A DNA stretch of 64,000 nt from Mycobacterium sp. 155 (GTDB lineage Bacteria; Actinomycetota; Actinomycetes; Mycobacteriales; Mycobacteriaceae): assembly GCF_000373905.1 (NCBI RefSeq), contig NZ_KB892705.1:1-64000 (forward strand), given 5' to 3'. This document shows positions 1 through 7,137 of the stretch, piece by piece. The translations under genes were made by a program, and so were the position numbers. Numbering within the stretch: position 1 is the stretch's first letter; every line of letters begins with the position of its first letter. The notes beneath the pieces are model-generated. The model did not search any database. It saw only the letters and a list, made by a program, of their open reading frames with translations, and had not been told where the DNA came from.

Positions 1-340
1 GTTGGCGGCGGCTGTGTGCGGCATTCTTATTTCAACGCCGGAACACACCGGATGAAATTCCGAAAAGCCTTACTTGACAAAGGAGTCGACATGACCATCG
101 CCCGCCGCATCACCGCCGGTTTCGTCCTCGCTGCCGCCCCGGCCGTCATCTTCCTCGGTGCCGCCTCGGCCCACGCCGAGACCTCGGTGGCCAACCACGG
201 CCCGTCGGTCAGCCATCACGAGGCCTTCCCGCACCAGCACAACGTGCCCCAGCCCGGAACCTCGGTGCATCACCACCACCAGCGCAACCACGCCAAGTAA
301 CCCTTCTGGTCGGAGCCCGGACGCCACGCGCGTCCGGGCT
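1..340. repeat. Copy 1 of a ~340-bp direct repeat
   Basis: This segment is repeated almost base for base at 1287-1626 (constant offset of 1286). The repeat contains a leader, a strong ribosome-binding site, a 69-codon gene and its hairpin terminator. The sequences diverge just after the terminator. The left limit cannot be set because the window begins inside the repeat. Only a few substitutions are seen between copies, so the duplication is recent or kept alike by gene conversion. Confidence 0.93.
91..300 (+). CDS. Small secreted His-rich peptide, copy 1
   Basis: This 69-residue protein starts at ATG behind an AAAGGAG ribosome-binding site. Residues 1-29 look like a Sec signal peptide: two arginines, a hydrophobic core (FVLAAAPAVIFLGAA) and an AHA cleavage motif. 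The predicted mature part is about 40 residues and holds ten histidines, including an HHHH run near the C-terminus. It has no cysteine and no recognisable domain. The gene is monocistronic, with a hairpin terminator directly downstream. A near-identical copy lies at 1377-1586. I do not recognise the family. The histidines suggest metal binding outside the membrane, which is inference only. Confidence 0.75.
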   Translation: MTIARRITAGFVLAAAPAVIFLGAASAHAETSVANHGPSVSHHEAFPHQHNVPQPGTSVHHHHQRNHAK

Positions 341-341
341 C
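313..341 (+). terminator. Hairpin terminator after peptide gene 1
   Basis: A perfect 12-bp inverted repeat, GAGCCCGGACGC (313-324) and GCGTCCGGGCTC (330-341), with a 5-nt loop lies 12 bases past the stop codon. There is no U-tract, which is common for mycobacterial terminators. Confidence 0.75.
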
Positions 342-379
342 ACTTGTGGGTGGTCGGTGCCGACGTGTCCTGACACGAG

Positions 380-640
380 TCAGGCGTTGAGCCTGCTGCG
401 CCTGCCGATGGTGTCGCTGAGGAGATCGAGTTCGGCCAGCACGTCACTGGCGGCCCAGATCCGGTTACGGGTACCGGATGAGAGGACCCCCAGAATGCCC
501 GCATCGGTCAGGCGGCGTAGGTACTGGCATCGGTTGTGCCTGTGAGTAATTGGGCGGTATGGGCGTTGAATACCGGGACGCCCAGCAGGTTGTCGAGAAG
601 CGTTTCTTCGGCGGAGCTGGCGCGTGGGTGGAACTATCGG
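380..640 (-). pseudogene. Remnant of a Fic-type protein, C-terminal part (frameshifted)
   Basis: Read on the minus strand, two frames together give a recognisable C-terminal helix-turn-helix-like tail. The upstream part, from about 640, reads EETLLDNLLGVPVFNAHTAQ in one frame. After a shift near 515-525 the next frame reads QYLRRLTDAGILG, then RNRIWAASDVLAELDLL, ending at a stop at 380-382. This pattern resembles the C-terminal region of actinobacterial Fic-family proteins. The catalytic Fic core (HxFx(D/E)GNGR) is not present here, so this is a decayed fragment. The family assignment rests on my recognition of the tail and is moderate. Confidence 0.5.
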
Positions 641-784
641 CAGATCACGCGGATTGGCTGGGCGCCAGAGAATCCGGAATCGGTGCTCCCACTCTCACTA
701 TAGGGCCGGGGGTGGGGCTTGTGGCAAGGCCCCATGTGTGCTGCACAATCGTCCGGCCCTGAGTAACTGCTGATGGGGGATATT

Positions 785-1213
785 GTGACGAGTACGCCGA
801 GACCGTTTGAAGTGCATCCGTCCGGTGCGTACCTGCACGGCACCAAGGCCGATCTTGCGGTGGGGGATCGGTTGATGCCCGGACGCGAGTCGAATTACGA
901 AGCCGGACGGATCATGAACCACGTCTATGTCACCCGAACATTGGATGCCGCGGTGTGGGGTGCCGAGCTTGCGGTCGGCAAGGGCCGGGGCCGTATCTAC
1001 ATCGTGGAACCCGAAGGAGCGCTGGAGGACGATCCGAACGTGACTGACAAGAAGCTGCCCGGAAACCCGACCCACTCCTACCGGACACGTGAGCCCGTGA
1101 AGGTCGTCGGTGAGATCACGGATTGGGTCGGGCATTCGCCGGAGCAGCTGCAAGCCATGCGGGACGGGTTGGCCGATCTTCGGCGGCGGGGGCTTGACGT
1201 CATTTACGACTAG
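785..1213 (+). CDS. arr: Rifampicin ADP-ribosyltransferase Arr
   Basis: Arr transfers ADP-ribose from NAD+ to rifampicin and inactivates it in the cytoplasm. The 142-residue product matches the usual Arr length of about 140. Family signatures are the start PFEVHPSGAYLHGTK, followed by the IMNHVYVT region, LDAAVWGAELA, GRGRIYIVEPEG, the EDDPNVTDKKLPGNPT stretch and SYRTREPVKVVGE. I chose GTG at 785, four bases after GGGGGA. ATG at 773 is in frame but has no purine-rich site. The gene sits alone between two direct repeats, each carrying a small secreted-peptide gene. A hairpin (about 714-733) lies in its leader, and I see no AT-rich WhiB7-type box. Its presence predicts intrinsic rifampicin resistance despite a wild-type rpoB hotspot. 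Confidence 0.93.
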   Translation: MTSTPRPFEVHPSGAYLHGTKADLAVGDRLMPGRESNYEAGRIMNHVYVTRTLDAAVWGAELAVGKGRGRIYIVEPEGALEDDPNVTDKKLPGNPTHSYRTREPVKVVGEITDWVGHSPEQLQAMRDGLADLRRRGLDVIYD

Positions 1214-1286
1214 ATGCGGGCGCGCGCCGGGTTCCCCCGATCGGGGGATAGGCAATTCGTCTGGTGCGTGGTCCGGTTGGTCGATG

Positions 1287-1626
1287 GTTGGCGGCGGCTG
1301 TGTGCGGCATTCTTATTTCAACGCCGGAACACACCGGATGAAATTCCGAAAAGCCTTACTTGACAAAGGAGTCGACATGACCATCGCCCGCCGCATCGCC
1401 GCCGGTTTCGTTCTCGCTGCCGCCCCGGCCGTCATCTTCCTCGGTGCCGCCTCGGCCCACGCCGAGACCTCGGTGGCCAACCACGGCCCGTCGGTCAGCC
1501 ACCACGAGGCCTTCCCGCATCAGCACAACACCCCGCAGCCCGGAACCTCGGTGCATCACCACCACCAGCGCAACCACGCCAAGTAACCCTTCTGGTCGGA
1601 GCCCGGACGCCACGCGCGTCCGGGCT
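1287..1626. repeat. Copy 2 of the ~340-bp direct repeat
   Basis: Same content and order as 1-340: leader, ribosome-binding site, peptide gene and terminator. With copy 1 it brackets arr and the Fic-type remnant in direct orientation. Confidence 0.93.
1377..1586 (+). CDS. Small secreted His-rich peptide, copy 2
   Basis: This is the second copy of the 69-residue secreted peptide. It differs from copy 1 at two residues visible in translation: Thr to Ala in the signal peptide, and Val to Thr in the mature part (HNTPQPG here, HNVPQPG in copy 1). The ribosome-binding site, signal peptide, AHA cleavage motif and His-rich tail are all kept. Most nucleotide differences are silent or conservative, which suggests that both copies are functional. 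It follows arr by about 160 bases and has its own terminator. Function is unknown. Confidence 0.75.
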   Translation: MTIARRIAAGFVLAAAPAVIFLGAASAHAETSVANHGPSVSHHEAFPHQHNTPQPGTSVHHHHQRNHAK

Positions 1627-1627
1627 C
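1599..1627 (+). terminator. Hairpin terminator after peptide gene 2
   Basis: The same 12-bp GAGCCCGGACGC / GCGTCCGGGCTC stem as at 313-341, at the same distance from the stop codon. Confidence 0.75.
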
Positions 1628-1816
1628 TTGCCGGTCGCTGGAGTCACATGCGCCCAGGAGCCCCGGCGCGGGTGTGGGTGTCGTGGTGCCCGGCTGTTAG
1701 CGACAATCACCTCATCAGTAACCGCGGAAGTGAGCGGTCCCGCGATGTCCGACGCGCAGCGAGGTGCGTCGTTGTGGGATGCAACTATCGACAACTGGCA
1801 TCTGCGGAAGCCGCGA

Positions 1817-2362
1817 CTAGCGTTCTCGAAGGATGTCGTGCTGAGCCGCGGATTCTGGGCATGGAAACGCAGCTTTCCTTGTCCCTGAGCGGAGTTCGGT
1901 GATGCGGACGATGACTTGCTCATAGCTGAGTCCGGTCTCTGCGAGCAGGCATCCGATCACCGTGCTGGTGCGGCCTTTACCGCCCCGGCAGTGCACGTAC
2001 ACCGTTCGGCCCGCGTCCAGCTCGGTGTGGATGCGTTCGAGGATGGCGTCGTAGCCGGCGCGGTCGAGTACGCCGTAGTCGGGGATGGGGTGCGTGAACC
2101 GGCGTACTGTGCGGCCCGCATGTTGGGCCGCTGCCTGCAATTGGTCGTCGTACGGGGTCAGGCCGTCGTGTTCGGCGGTCAGGTCAATGATGGTGCTGAC
2201 GCCGGCCTCGGTCAGGAGGCGCAGCTTGGTTGCGACCTTCTCACGTGTTGTGGCGCCTGGGTATTCGCCGGCCAAGAGATTGGGTGCGACCCAGAATGCG
2301 TGGAGGACGTCGTCATGTGGCCATAGCGGTGGTCTGTCGTACGGCGGAGCGCTGTCTTTCAT
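1817..2362 (-). CDS. Dual-specificity / tyrosine phosphatase-like protein
   Basis: The 181-residue cytosolic protein carries the cysteine-phosphatase P-loop HCRGGKGRTST, fitting CX5R(S/T) with Cys125 and Arg131. A candidate general-acid aspartate lies in the IPDYG segment about 30 residues earlier. The family removes phosphate from tyrosine, serine/threonine or small phosphorylated substrates; the substrate here is unknown. I chose the ATG at 2362 because GGAAGG lies eight bases upstream; an in-frame ATG at 2389 lacks such a site. It is followed at 1816 and below by about 190 bases with no clear gene. It lies downstream of the OPT transporter gene on the same strand (36-bp gap), so cotranscription is possible. 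Confidence 0.8.
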   Translation of the reverse strand: MKDSAPPYDRPPLWPHDDVLHAFWVAPNLLAGEYPGATTREKVATKLRLLTEAGVSTIIDLTAEHDGLTPYDDQLQAAAQHAGRTVRRFTHPIPDYGVLDRAGYDAILERIHTELDAGRTVYVHCRGGKGRTSTVIGCLLAETGLSYEQVIVRITELRSGTRKAAFPCPESAAQHDILRER

Positions 2363-2398
2363 CGGGTGCGCCTTCCATGTCCGGTTCATCGAGCAATA

Positions 2399-4390
2399 TC
2401 ACGGCCTCACCTCCTTCACCTCGTCACGCCCCGAGATCTTCTGCGTCCGTTTGTATATCCACAAGACGACGGCCATGAATGCCACGATGCCGATGATCTC
2501 GGCGAGGTTGCCGGTGTTGCCGGAGAAAATCGAGAACGGGTCGTCGCTGCCGGTGCCGGCGACGAACCCGGCGAAGACGACGCCGTAAAGGCTTTCGCCG
2601 ACAATCATGCCGGTGGCCAGCAGTACCCCGAGGCGCTTCTTGCGTTCGATATTTCCGCCGGTGCGGTCGGCCCAGCGGTTGTAGAACAATCCCAGCACGG
2701 CACCGAGCGGGATGATCAGCGTCAGGCTCATCGGCAGATACATGCCCATCCCGACGGCAAGCGGTGGCAGGGCGAATCGTGTTGTGCGGTTGAGGATTTC
2801 GTCGACGATGATCACGCCGACCCCGATGGCCGCGCCGAGTCCGATCAACGACCAGTTCAGGTTCCCGCCGAACACCCCTTTGGTGAGCGATGAGATCAGC
2901 GCTGCTTGTGGCGCGGCCAGGGCGTTGTCGCCGGCGCCGGGCGCACCGAGAAAGCCGAACGCGCGCTGCATCAGGTCGAGCACCGGCGGGATGATCGCGG
3001 AACCGAACAGCACCCCGATCACCAGTGCCACCTGCTGTTTCCACGGGGTGGCGCCGACCAGTTGGCCGGTCTTGAGGTCCTGCAGATTGTCGTTGGAGAT
3101 GGTGGCCACACCAAAGGTGACTGCCGTGACGAACAGCGTGAAGGCCACCAGCGCGGTGGACTGGCTGTCGCTGGTATGACCGAAGACCAGCTTGATCACC
3201 AGCGCGGCGATGAGCACCGTCAGGATGCCCACCCCGGAGATGGGGCTGTTCGAAGAGCCGATCAGGCCGGCCATGTAGCCGCACACCGCGGCGATCACCA
3301 GACCGATGAGGAAGACGAACACCAGGCTCGCCACGATGATCCCGGCGGCACTGCCTTCCAGCGCGGTGCCGCGGGTGAATTCCCACAGCAGTAGGGCGAT
3401 TGGGACCAGCATCACCACCACGGTGCCCACCACGATGGGGAACGGAATGTCGCGTTCGGTGATGTCGACGAGCTGGCCCTGACGCCGGTTGCGTGAGGAG
3501 GCCAGCGCGTCGGTGATGCCCCTGATGATGGGGCGCAGGATCTTCAGCAGCGTCCACACCGCGGCCACCGCGATCGCTCCGGCCCCGATGAATCGCACGT
3601 CGTGCACGAACGCCCCATCGATGACGTCGGCCAGCGGTTCACCCGTCCCGAACCCTCCGCTGGTGCGGATCGGCAGCATGATTCCGAACGAGATGACCAG
3701 CCCGACGAGCATCGCCACCCCGACGGTCATCCCGACCAGATGTCCCACACCGATCAGCGCCAGCGACAGGCTGGCGCCGAACATCGAGCCGCCCGAGCCG
3801 ACGCGGAAGTAGACGGCCACCGAATTGGACAGCACCTTGAGGTTGGCCAGCAGCCCGAACACGGCCGAGGCCACTGCGCCGAGCATGATGACCCGGATAC
3901 CCATACGGTTGTCTTCGGCGCCGCCGCTGCTGTCACCGACCTTGAGCACTTCGGCGGCGGCAAGCCCTTCGGGATAGGGCAGATCCGAGCCGGTCACCAG
4001 GGCGCGGCGCAGTGGGATGGAATACATCACGCCGAGGATGCCGCCGACCGCGCACACGGCCACGGTGATCCAGTAGGGGAATCCGGTCCACCAGCCGATC
4101 ATGATGAGCCCGGGCAGCACGAAGATGATCGCCGAGAGCGTGCCCGCCGCCGACGCGACGGTCTGCACGATGTTGTTCTCCACGATGGAGTGATTGGCGA
4201 AATTGCGCAGGATCGCCATCGAGATCACCGCGGCCGGGATGGCGGTGGCGAATGTCAGGCCGACCTTGAGGCCGAGGTAGACGTTGGCGGCCGTGAATAC
4301 GAGGGTGATCGCTCCGCCGAGCAGAATCCCGCGGACAGTCAGTTCACGCAATGTCGGTGTGGTGGGGGTGACCGGGCTTGCGGTGGACAA
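2399..4390 (-). CDS. OPT-family oligopeptide/metal-chelate transporter
   Basis: The product has about 663 residues with many hydrophobic helices and fits the OPT (oligopeptide transporter / YSL-like) family, which moves peptides or metal chelates across the inner membrane by proton symport. The N-terminal part shows the typical ELTVRGILLGG and NVYLGLKVGLTFATAIPAA segments. Further conserved parts are GWWTGFP, the SDLPYPEGLAAAEVLK loop and the PVLDLMQ region. TTG at 4390 is taken as start because GAAAGGA lies seven bases before it; GTG at 4417 is an alternative. The family substrate range is wide, so peptide or siderophore import is inference. Length matches bacterial OPT proteins and no defect is seen. 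Confidence 0.88.
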   Translation of the reverse strand: MSTASPVTPTTPTLRELTVRGILLGGAITLVFTAANVYLGLKVGLTFATAIPAAVISMAILRNFANHSIVENNIVQTVASAAGTLSAIIFVLPGLIMIGWWTGFPYWITVAVCAVGGILGVMYSIPLRRALVTGSDLPYPEGLAAAEVLKVGDSSGGAEDNRMGIRVIMLGAVASAVFGLLANLKVLSNSVAVYFRVGSGGSMFGASLSLALIGVGHLVGMTVGVAMLVGLVISFGIMLPIRTSGGFGTGEPLADVIDGAFVHDVRFIGAGAIAVAAVWTLLKILRPIIRGITDALASSRNRRQGQLVDITERDIPFPIVVGTVVVMLVPIALLLWEFTRGTALEGSAAGIIVASLVFVFLIGLVIAAVCGYMAGLIGSSNSPISGVGILTVLIAALVIKLVFGHTSDSQSTALVAFTLFVTAVTFGVATISNDNLQDLKTGQLVGATPWKQQVALVIGVLFGSAIIPPVLDLMQRAFGFLGAPGAGDNALAAPQAALISSLTKGVFGGNLNWSLIGLGAAIGVGVIIVDEILNRTTRFALPPLAVGMGMYLPMSLTLIIPLGAVLGLFYNRWADRTGGNIERKKRLGVLLATGMIVGESLYGVVFAGFVAGTGSDDPFSIFSGNTGNLAEIIGIVAFMAVVLWIYKRTQKISGRDEVKEVRP

Positions 4391-4687
4391 CTCGGCATCC
4401 TTTCGGTTGCAGCGCACAGGACGACACGGCTCGCACGGCGACCCGCTGATACACGTTAGGCGCTATGTAGCGGTGGCGCGGCGTGATCGGGACACGGGCA
4501 TGACACGATCAGGCATCGTCCGTCCTCGGCCACGCACCGTGAGGAAGTGGGGGTGCGGTCTGCCAGGTTGCGAATGTCTGGATCTCGGAGAGGGCCTAAG
4601 CGTCTGCGCCTGGCCCGGTTCATCGCTAACTCTCTGCCCGAGAGGGTGTTTCGATAATCGACGTTTCTTCGATGCCCATGCGGGGGC

Positions 4688-5197
4688 AGCGCGCAGAACT
4701 TGGTCAAGGACTTCGTCACCGGCGTGTTCATGCTGCTGGAGGATCAGTACGGCGTAGGCGACACCGTCGACCTCGGCGACGCGACCGGGGAGGTGCAGAG
4801 CGTCGGACTCCGGATCACCACTGTGCGCGATATTGACGGCACCCTCTGGTACGTCCGCAACGGCGGAATCTCGCGGGTGGGAAACATGAGTCAGTATTTT
4901 GCCGTGGCGCGGGTCGAGGTGCCGGTGGCGTTGACCGCTGATGTGGATCGCGTCGAGCAGGTGGCGCTCGATGCCGCGCATGAAGTGATCGCTGATCCGA
5001 CGATCGGCCACATGGTCAAGACGAAGCCGAACGCGCAATGGTCGGTGCAACGCAGGCTGCGGCGGGCGGTTCTGCGGGCTTACGACGAACACGGGGTTGA
5101 CCGCAGGGACGCATCCACGCCGTGGTCGGTGGGAAAGAAGCCGAGTAACGCCGGTTGTCGGAGGTGCCTTGATGGTATCCGGTGCGCTGACAGGTGA
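4688..5197 (+). pseudogene. Truncated mechanosensitive channel (MscS family) fragment
   Basis: The reading frame begins abruptly at AQNLVKDFVTGVFMLLEDQ, the conserved end of the pore helix and start of the beta domain of MscS-type channels. It continues through YGVGDTVDLGDATGEV and LRITTVRDIDGTLWYVRNG. The whole N-terminal membrane part is missing. Bases 4391-4687 upstream carry no recognisable remnant of it. The C-terminus also leaves the family pattern after AVLRAYDEHGV, where a short PF-rich end would be expected. TTG at 4700 could serve as a start codon, but a functional channel is not possible. The fragment ends about 40 bases before the insertion sequence. Confidence 0.75.
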
Positions 5198-5236
5198 GAG
5201 TGCAGCGTCTTGGGCAATGCGTGGTGAGAAGCAACG

Positions 5237-6565
5237 TCAAAACTTTTGGCTCTTGTGACGTATCTGTGGGTCATTGACGGCCGGGTAGGGCTGTCGGTGT
5301 CCTCCGAGGGTGAGCATGGCTAGGGCGATCAGGGGTTCGGGGGTGGCGAAGCCGAAGGCTATGCGGGTGAGGAGTCGGATCTTGGTGTTGGCCGATTCGA
5401 TGAGCCCGTTGGATAGTCCGTGTTCGATGGAGGCCAGGATCTGCCTGCGGTGGCGGGTGATGCGTTGTTGCAGCAAGACGAATGCTTCGATGCGGCAGCG
5501 CCGCGCCCAGGAGACCCATTTGTCGAGTGCTTCGGCGGCCTCGTCCACGGACAGTTTGAAGATCGTGCGTAGGGCTTCTTTGAGCAGGTAGGCACGGTAG
5601 AGCCGAGGGTCGGTCTTGGCGATCCATTCCAGTTTCGCCTGTTGCCGCTCGCTCAGGTTCTCCGGGTTCTTCCACAGCGCAAACCTGGTGCGCTTCAAGG
5701 CTTTCGCTTCTCCGGTGGCCACGGTGACACGCCGGCCAGCGACCCACCCGTGGCGCTGGGTGTGACCTGCTCGTCGGGCAGCGTTCCACGCCTGGCGACG
5801 CACCTCATCGAGTGCCTCGTTGGCCCAGCCGACAACATGAAACGGGTCAGCGCAGCGGATCGCGCCGGGGCAGCGATCGGCGACCACGTCGGCGATCCAT
5901 TCGGCCCCGTCGGCGCTGACATGGGTGATCCGAGCGCACCGACCTGCACCGGAGGCTTCCAGGGAATCGAAGAAGGCGCGCACGGTCGCCCGATCGCGGC
6001 CGGTGTTGGCCCACACCAGCCGGCCGCTGTCATGGTCGACCACGATGGTCAGGTACTTGTGGTGGCGTTTGTAGGAGATCTCATCGATCCCGATCCGGGT
6101 CAGGTCGGCGAATGCGTCGATCCCGGCGGCGGTATCGGCCCACACCCGCGCGATGATCGATCCGACGGTGCGCCAAGCGATCCGCATCAGCTCGGTGATC
6201 GCTCGTTTGGAGCAGTGGGTAGCCAACCAGGCCACCTGCTGATCGAATGCGCGGGTGTGCCCGGCGCCGTGCCGAGCCCACGGGACCTGACACACCGTCG
6301 GCCCGTGGGTAGCACAGTCGACTCGCGGAATATCGGCTTCCAGGAACACCTCGATGGTGCCCATGTCCAGGGCGCGCCAGCGCCGCCGGCCCTGACCGCG
6401 GTCGTACCAGCGGGCCCGCGCACCGCAGGTTCCGCACCGCCCCCGGGCTGCTCGACGGGGCCGCACATGGGCCACAACCACCTGCGCTGCCTCATCGAAC
6501 TCGACGTCGTCGATCACCGTGTTCTGGACGCACAACACCGCACGCCATAAGCTGGCATTCCGCAC
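5237..6565 (-). CDS. ISL3-family transposase
   Basis: The 442-residue DDE transposase starts at GTG 6565 behind AGAACGGAG. An N-terminal zinc-ribbon-like part contains CGTCGARARWYDRG. The central domain has catalytic aspartates in GIDEISYKRHHKYLT and SADGAEWIADVV, followed by CADPFHVVGWANEALDEVR. The last acidic residue is in SNGLIESANTKIRLLTRIAFGF-type sequence. This layout is ISL3. The frame is intact, so the element may still be active. The stop codon TGA (5237-5239) lies outside the element: the last codons are formed by the terminal base of the element, the 8-bp target duplication and host sequence. Confidence 0.92.
   Translation of the reverse strand: MRNASLWRAVLCVQNTVIDDVEFDEAAQVVVAHVRPRRAARGRCGTCGARARWYDRGQGRRRWRALDMGTIEVFLEADIPRVDCATHGPTVCQVPWARHGAGHTRAFDQQVAWLATHCSKRAITELMRIAWRTVGSIIARVWADTAAGIDAFADLTRIGIDEISYKRHHKYLTIVVDHDSGRLVWANTGRDRATVRAFFDSLEASGAGRCARITHVSADGAEWIADVVADRCPGAIRCADPFHVVGWANEALDEVRRQAWNAARRAGHTQRHGWVAGRRVTVATGEAKALKRTRFALWKNPENLSERQQAKLEWIAKTDPRLYRAYLLKEALRTIFKLSVDEAAEALDKWVSWARRCRIEAFVLLQQRITRHRRQILASIEHGLSNGLIESANTKIRLLTRIAFGFATPEPLIALAMLTLGGHRQPYPAVNDPQIRHKSQKF
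5240..5247. repeat. Left target-site duplication of the ISL3 element
   Basis: AAACTTTT directly abuts the left inverted repeat and matches 6678-6685. Confidence 0.9.
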
Positions 6566-6677
6566 GCCGTTCTCCGTTCTATGAGTTTTTGACCTTCGAC
6601 AAGCCAAAAACCTAGACCGAGAACGGCGTCCGGCCATTCAGGCGCAATCAACCACCCACAGATACGTCACAAGAGCC
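5248..6677. mobile_element. ISL3-family insertion sequence, complete (1430 bp)
   Basis: The ends are a perfect 24-bp inverted repeat: GGCTCTTGTGACGTATCTGT... at 5248-5271 and its complement at 6654-6677. Both ends are flanked by the 8-bp direct duplication AAACTTTT. The single internal gene is an intact ISL3 transposase. Eight-base duplications and repeats of this size are typical of ISL3 elements. The intact duplication shows simple insertion rather than rearrangement, and suggests the event is recent. It landed between an MscS fragment and a GNAT pseudogene, so it did not itself break either gene. Confidence 0.93.
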
Positions 6678-6685
6678 AAACTTTT
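6678..6685. repeat. Right target-site duplication of the ISL3 element
   Basis: AAACTTTT directly abuts the right inverted repeat and matches 5240-5247. Confidence 0.9.
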
Positions 6686-6730
6686 GACGGCTTCAAGGCG
6701 GTTGTGTGGCAGGTGGGAGAATCCCACGTG

Positions 6731-7123
6731 ATGCACGCTCAAGTTCTGTAAGCCGACGACTGGCCGCTCTGGCGTCACCTCCGCCTGCAGGCGCTGGCGG
6801 AGTCACCCGATATGTACGGGTCGACGTTGGCCGAGTGGACGGGCGTAGGAGACACGGAAGAGCGCTGGCGCCAACGATTTTCCACAGTTCCGCTCAATGT
6901 CGTCGTTCATTGTGATGGAGAACCCGCCGGGATCGTCGGTGCCTACGAGCAGGCTGGCGGGGCGGTGGAATTGATCTCCATGTGGGTCGCACCGGCTGTT
7001 CGCGGACGCGGTGTCGGCGACGCCGCTGTGCAGGCTGTGCGCAACGGATTCGTCGATGCCGGGCCGTCGCCCGATGATGCCGATGAGCGGTTGATGCGTC
7101 GCGAAGGTACGGCGTTGGTGTGA
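6731..7123 (+). pseudogene. Broken GNAT acetyltransferase
   Basis: From ATG 6731 the frame reads MHAQVL and then hits TAA at 6749-6751. It continues with ADDWPLWRHLRLQALAESPD and the acetyl-CoA-binding motif SMWVAPAVRGRGVGDAAV. The C-terminal part is also damaged: AVQAV is joined directly to RNGFVDAGPSPDDADERLM, removing the roughly 30 residues that normally carry beta-5 and the N-x-x-A-x-x-L-Y helix. Two independent lesions make this a pseudogene. Reinitiation at ATG 6812 could give a shorter protein but would still lack the deleted segment. The original substrate cannot be told. Confidence 0.8.
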
Positions 7124-7137
7124 GGCTTGGCGGCTTG

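Noticed and set aside
357..545. Plus-strand small gene between the first peptide gene and arr
   Set aside because: No ribosome-binding site or domain is seen; the minus strand reads as a Fic-type tail over the same bases.
650..784. WhiB7-type AT-rich box upstream of arr
   Set aside because: The region is GC-rich with a GGGGC hairpin, and no AT-rich stretch next to a -35 element is visible.
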